Shown here: positions 60,657 through 64,000 of the stretch, in pieces
How the letters are laid out: the number at the start of each line of letters is the position of its first letter
Position numbering within the stretch: the stretch's first letter is position 1
Assembly: GCA_964557955.1 (NCBI GenBank)
Contig: CAZLCS010000023.1
Location: forward strand, 19,004-83,003
DNA: 64,000 nucleotides
From: JALOOX01 sp964557955
GTDB lineage: Bacteria; Desulfobacterota; Syntrophobacteria; Syntrophobacterales; Syntrophobacteraceae
Reading direction: 5' to 3'
The notes under the pieces: generated by a model
What the model was told of the DNA's origin: nothing
Database searches by the model: none
What the model saw: only the letters and a program-made list of their open reading frames with translations
Position numbers and translations under genes: made by a program

Positions 60657-61253
60657 TCAGAAGTCTCCGTCCTTGACGTAAGGGTAGCTCCATAACGTCA
60701 CCTGGAGAAGGCAGGACTTGACCCACGCGAGGTACATGCCTTCCACGTCCTCGGGGGAGTGCCCCTTTTGGGCCAGGAAGGGCTTGAGAGTGAGCGTCAC
60801 GGGGAAAATGAGCAGGAAAAGGTCGCGGAAGGGCACAATGTCGGTGGAGGCCGCGCCGTCGGTTCGATTTTTCCTGGAACGGTGGTGGCGCAGGCCGATC
60901 TCGTACTGGTAGTCGAGCCACTTCTGATCGTACTCGGCTCGGGCCGTGTCGAGAATCCACCGGCCGAAGCGCTTGCGGACGGCGCCCAGGTAGTCATCAA
61001 GGGGTCGGCCGTCGCCTTTGGCGGTGAACGAGGCGAGCAGGTGCGGGTTCGAACCGACGAAGCCGTACCAGACATCGAGGATGGCCTCGACCTGGTCCTT
61101 CAATACATCATGGGACATGCGCAGAAACTTGACGTCATCCTCGCCGAAAAGGACGCTCCTGCACATCAGTTCGAAATCGGCGGGCTTCACGGGCGAATGC
61201 GGGACGGCATCGGTTCCGTACGTGTACCCAGGTATACTCTCAGCTGCATTCAT
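60657..61253 (-). CDS. Protoglobin
   Basis: The product is a 198-residue haem protein of the protoglobin family, close to the archaeal type. Diagnostic segments are SIPGYTYGTDAVPHSPV at the N-terminus, DVWYGFVGSNPHLLASFT, and the proximal-His region QYEIGLRHHRSRKN. It has no output domain, so it is a free-standing globin. Protoglobins bind O2, CO or NO. In an anaerobe it may detoxify or buffer these gases. The ATG has AGGAGGAATCCC upstream. The companion ORF follows on the same transcript. Confidence 0.93.
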   Translation of the reverse strand: MNAAESIPGYTYGTDAVPHSPVKPADFELMCRSVLFGEDDVKFLRMSHDVLKDQVEAILDVWYGFVGSNPHLLASFTAKGDGRPLDDYLGAVRKRFGRWILDTARAEYDQKWLDYQYEIGLRHHRSRKNRTDGAASTDIVPFRDLFLLIFPVTLTLKPFLAQKGHSPEDVEGMYLAWVKSCLLQVTLWSYPYVKDGDF

Positions 61254-61572
61254 GGGATTCCTCCTGTCTTGATGTTGAGCTTGCCAGGGGCTTTTCCGCG
61301 GTTATTATCCTTGAACTTAGGCGTTGCTGTGCGGCCCGTAAAGGGAGCGCAGGGTACAGGCTGACGCCTTTCGGTAAATGTGAAATGCGGTTCATCGATG
61401 AAGTCCGCCGCCTGAAGGAAGCCCTTGACAACCGAGTGACCGATCGAATGGTCGTTTGCGCAGGGAGCCGTTGCGGTTCGGAGCCGCTGGGAGTAGTATT
61501 CAAATGGGTGAAGGCGTGGTTTCCGGTTTCTGATTCCGGGTTTCCGGTATGCGACGAAGGAGGGCGGCGGAG
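61254..61572. other. Intergenic region with a heptamer array
   Basis: No gene is supported. Open frames in it have no ribosome site or family resemblance. It carries the array at 61518-61552, directly before the next transporter gene. Confidence 0.45.
61518..61552 (+). repeat. Heptamer array (GGTTTCC) before the transporter
   Basis: Units GGTTTCC, GGTTTCT, GATTCCG, GGTTTCC and GGTATGC run in 7-base steps and end 21 bases before the MFS start. Confidence 0.6.
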
Positions 61573-62829
61573 ATGGAGGATGGGCAGGACCAGGGCGGGC
61601 CCTCCTATGAAAAGCTGCTGTTCATCTGCTGCAGCCTGACTTTTGTGGGGTATTTCGGCTCCTATATGCGGATGCCGGTCGTGCCGCTTTTTGCCCGTTC
61701 CCTGGGGGCCGACACGGTCCTGGTCGGATTGATCAACGGGGCATTCCTGATGATGGCCGGGGTGCTGTCCATTCCGCTGGGAATGCTGTCGGACCGCATC
61801 GGACGCAAGCGCCTCATCCTGCTGGGCATGCTGGGGATTTCAGCATCGGCTTTCCTGCTGAGCCTGAGCGGGTCGCCCGGCGAGATGATCTGGATCAACC
61901 TGCTCATGGGGATCGGCCTGGCGGCCTTCGCTCCGACCATGATGTCCTATGTGGCCGACATCTCGCCGCTGAGCCACCTGGGGCGCACCTATGGCTGGTA
62001 CACGCTGTCGGTTTACGTGGGCATGAGCCTGGGGCCTGCGGCCGGTGGGCTCGTGGCCGACCGGCAGGGGTTCGCGCCCGTCTTCATCGCATCGGGCTCC
62101 GTCGGCCTCCTGATGACGGGGCTGATTGCGTGGTTTCTGCCCCGGGCCCGGCACGTGGTGCTGAGGAAAACCGCCCGCAGGCCTTTCGGCGTCGAGGCCC
62201 GGGAGCTCATGCGGAACTGGCGGCTCATGGCGTGCTGGTTCGTGACCTTCGGCGGCTGTGTGGGGCTCGGCATGTTCGTGACCTATGTGCCCCTTCATGC
62301 ACGCGAGCAGGGAGTGAACGTGGCCCGGATCGGCCTCATCTTTGCCGCCCAGGGCCTCGTCAACGCGCTCTCCCGAATTCCCTTCGGCAGGGTCAGCGAC
62401 CGCGTGTCCCGGCGGAGCCACCTGGTCCTTGCGGGCCTGCTGGTCTTCGCGGCATCGGTTGCCGGGTTCGGTGCGGCAGTGAGCCTCCCGGCTTTTCTGG
62501 CGTCTGCCGTCGCACTCGGGGCCGGGATGGCGGTGGCCTTTACGGCGGTGGGGGCCCTCATCTCCGAAGTGGTGAATCCGCAGTCGCGGGGGCTGGCCAT
62601 GGGCGGCTACAACAGCTCCATCTATTTCGGCATGATGCTGGGCTCGCTCCTGATGGGTCCCGTCATCCGTGAAGTCGGGTTCAGAAACGGTTTCTACCTG
62701 GTGGCCTGCTTCAACCTGGTGGCAACGGCCGTTTTCTTCCTGGTGTTCCATCGCGCCGGTAGCGACCGTGCCCCTTCGGAGCCGACCGGGCAGGCCTGCA
62801 TGGCTCCCTCGGCCCCACCCGAAAGATGA
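61573..62829 (+). CDS. MFS transporter
   Basis: This 418-residue inner-membrane protein has 12 helices. It contains the MFS loop GMLSDRIGRKRLILLGMLG between helices 2 and 3 and GRVSDRVSRRSHLVLAGLL between helices 8 and 9. The helix-5 region SVYVGMSLGPAAGGLVADRQG resembles drug:proton antiporters. The start is the ATG after AAGGAGG; an earlier in-frame ATG lies in the repeat-rich region. The substrate is unknown. It is not closely similar to the other MFS gene of this window (51556). Confidence 0.87.
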   Translation: MEDGQDQGGPSYEKLLFICCSLTFVGYFGSYMRMPVVPLFARSLGADTVLVGLINGAFLMMAGVLSIPLGMLSDRIGRKRLILLGMLGISASAFLLSLSGSPGEMIWINLLMGIGLAAFAPTMMSYVADISPLSHLGRTYGWYTLSVYVGMSLGPAAGGLVADRQGFAPVFIASGSVGLLMTGLIAWFLPRARHVVLRKTARRPFGVEARELMRNWRLMACWFVTFGGCVGLGMFVTYVPLHAREQGVNVARIGLIFAAQGLVNALSRIPFGRVSDRVSRRSHLVLAGLLVFAASVAGFGAAVSLPAFLASAVALGAGMAVAFTAVGALISEVVNPQSRGLAMGGYNSSIYFGMMLGSLLMGPVIREVGFRNGFYLVACFNLVATAVFFLVFHRAGSDRAPSEPTGQACMAPSAPPER

Positions 62830-62870
62830 AAAGACCGTTGCCCGGCCTGGTTCCATTGGCTCTTAACTAG

Positions 62871-62919
62871 AAACCAGAAACCAGAAACTAGAAACCAGAA
62901 ACCAGAAACCAGAAACCAG
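62871..62919 (+). repeat. Heptamer array (AAACCAG)
   Basis: Seven units of AAACCAG, one variant AAACTAG, in exact 7-base steps, with a partial AACTAG to the left and AAACTGC to the right. It lies 32 bases before the hydrolase gene. An array of the reverse-complement sequence follows the gene. Confidence 0.88.
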
Positions 62920-62950
62920 AAACTGCCCCCGGCCCCCCTGTGAGTGGCTC

Positions 62951-63925
62951 ATGCCCGTTGTAGAATTCTCTTCTTTCCGTCCTCACCCGTTCATTCCCAA
63001 TGGTCACCTGCAGAGCATCGTGCCGACACTCTTCCGTCGCGTTTCCGGTATCGCCTACGAACGCGTGCGCATCGACACCCCCGACGGCGACTTCCTGGAC
63101 CTGGATTATTCCCGGGTGGGGGCGGACCGAGTTGTGGCGGTGGCCCACGGCCTCGAGGGCAACTCCCAGCGGCCCTACGTTCTGGGCATGGTCAAGGCAT
63201 TCAACCAGGCAGGCTGGGACGCCGTGGCCTGGAATTTCCGGGGCTGCAGCGGCGAGCCCAACCGGAGGCTTCGATCCTACCACAGCGGCGCCAGCGAGGA
63301 CCTGGCGGCAGTGGTCGACCATATCATCTCCCATGACCGGTATCGCAGTATTGCGCTCGTGGGCTTCAGCATGGGCGGCAATATCGTACTCAAGTACCTG
63401 GGTGAGCTGAGCGATCGGGTGGATCCGGCCATCTTGACCGCAGCCGCTTTTTCGGTGCCGTGCGACCTGGAGTCGGCCGCACGGCAGATGGGAAGCCCCT
63501 CCAATGCCCTCTACATGCAGCGCTTTCTGCGCATGCTGCACGGCAAGATCCGTGCAAAAATGGAGCTCTTCCCGGGGCGGATCGACGATCGGGGCTACCG
63601 TCGTATGCGAACGTTCAAGGAATTTGACGACCGCTACACAGCACCCCTCTGTGGTTTTGAGAACGCCGAAGACTACTGGACCCGCGCCAGCAGCAAACCC
63701 CTGCTGCCGGCCATCTGCGTTCCCACGCTGCTCGTGAACGCCCGGGACGACCCTTTCCTGGCAGAGCCCTGTTACCCATACCGGGAGGCGGCGGATCACC
63801 CGTTCCTCTTTCTCGAGACGCCACCGTCGGGCGGCCACGTGGGTTTCGTCGCGTCGGGGAATTCCGGCCCTTACTGGGCCGAGAGCCGCGCGGTGGAGTT
63901 TGTGGGGGGGTGGGGTGGTTTCTAG
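62951..63925 (+). CDS. YheT-family alpha/beta hydrolase
   Basis: This 324-residue cytoplasmic protein is of the YheT (UPF0017) alpha/beta-hydrolase group. The nucleophile Ser is in LVGFSMGGNIVLKYL, the Asp in VNARDDPFLAE and the His in GGHVGFVASG. The N-terminus HPFIPNGHLQSIVPTLFRR is a family signature. AWNFRGCSGEPNR follows the oxyanion region. The length is normal. Its C-terminus, EFVGGWGGF, runs into the G-rich edge of the downstream array, and the stop codon is inside a repeat unit. The natural substrate is unknown. Confidence 0.9.
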   Translation: MPVVEFSSFRPHPFIPNGHLQSIVPTLFRRVSGIAYERVRIDTPDGDFLDLDYSRVGADRVVAVAHGLEGNSQRPYVLGMVKAFNQAGWDAVAWNFRGCSGEPNRRLRSYHSGASEDLAAVVDHIISHDRYRSIALVGFSMGGNIVLKYLGELSDRVDPAILTAAAFSVPCDLESAARQMGSPSNALYMQRFLRMLHGKIRAKMELFPGRIDDRGYRRMRTFKEFDDRYTAPLCGFENAEDYWTRASSKPLLPAICVPTLLVNARDDPFLAEPCYPYREAADHPFLFLETPPSGGHVGFVASGNSGPYWAESRAVEFVGGWGGF

Positions 63926-64000
63926 TTTCTGGTTTCTGGTTTCTAGTTTCTGGTTTCTGCTTATTCGTCACTGGTTACTTGTCACTCGTTACTCGTTACT
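63917..64000 (+). repeat. Heptamer arrays (GGTTTCT and CGTTACT)
   Basis: Six 7-base units of GGTTTCT/AGTTTCT (63917-63958) are followed by five units of the CGTTACT type (63966-64000), which run into the end of the window. The first array is the reverse complement of the AAACCAG array at 62871-62919. Confidence 0.85.

Noticed and set aside
61385..61639. Open frame before the second MFS gene
   Set aside because: It contains the heptamer array and overlaps the MFS start in another frame. No ribosome site or family match was seen.
55899..64000. CRISPR-like arrays
   Set aside because: Units are 7-8 bases in direct tandem without spacers, and no cas genes are present.

Overview
The window looks like a chromosome segment of an anaerobic, Gram-negative deltaproteobacterium-type organism (Desulfobacterota, perhaps close to the Syntrophobacterales). 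This placement is inferred from the gene set and moderately high G+C, not from a marker phylogeny. Pointers are the adjacent formate-tetrahydrofolate ligase and FolD genes (the methyl branch of the Wood-Ljungdahl pathway), an alternative TrpB2, a CaiB-type CoA transferase, type IV pilus genes with PilY1, many lipoproteins and outer-membrane proteins, several small Cys-rich zinc-ribbon proteins, bacteriohemerythrin and protoglobin. No tRNA, rRNA, CRISPR array or intact insertion sequence was seen.

Layout. 0-2 kb: rnhB, a YraN-family gene and rsmI form a housekeeping operon. 2-11 kb: a secreted protein made of 18 ELWxDGT repeats behind a zinc-ribbon ORF, a SAM hydrolase, a DMT exporter, a globin-coupled histidine kinase, an atypical inositol-phosphatase-like protein and a beta-CASP nuclease. 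11-19 kb: small membrane and lipoprotein genes, an AvrRpt2-like cysteine protease, alkaline phosphatase, a YibE/F membrane protein and phosphofructokinase. 19-24 kb: an operon of trpB2, a Cys-rich protein and an outer-membrane channel, preceded by a trp attenuator whose leader peptide has four consecutive Trp codons, then a B12-type radical SAM enzyme of the RiPP-maturation kind. 24-31 kb: a hybrid kinase/regulator, folD, fhs and dnaN. 31-41 kb: a SidJ-like pseudokinase candidate and a complete minor-pilin operon ending in PilY1. 41-50 kb: flavodoxin-fold reductase, two Cys-rich proteins, an FmdB zinc ribbon, CoA transferase, ftsY, class II aldolase and a receiver-kinase with a degraded ATPase domain. 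50-64 kb: a MITE-like element, methyltransferase, two MFS exporters, DoxX/MauE plus rhodanese, hemerythrin, a CHASE2-adenylate cyclase with a DUF928 partner, thioesterase, protoglobin and a YheT-type hydrolase.

The most informative region is 20.4-22.35 kb. Tryptophan-starvation control appears to drive TrpB2 together with a predicted outer-membrane channel for aromatic compounds, which suggests an indole or tryptophan salvage unit.

Non-coding structure is rich. There are two copies of a dispersed palindromic repeat (13.2 and 48.3 kb), a roughly 165-bp element with terminal inverted repeats whose edge supplies the stop codon of a methyltransferase gene (50.65-50.82 kb), several short tandem arrays of 7- or 8-bp units (most of them in the last 8.5 kb), and a candidate structured RNA ending in a strong terminator (41.44-41.57 kb). 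All functional calls rest on motif and family recognition by eye; no database search was run.
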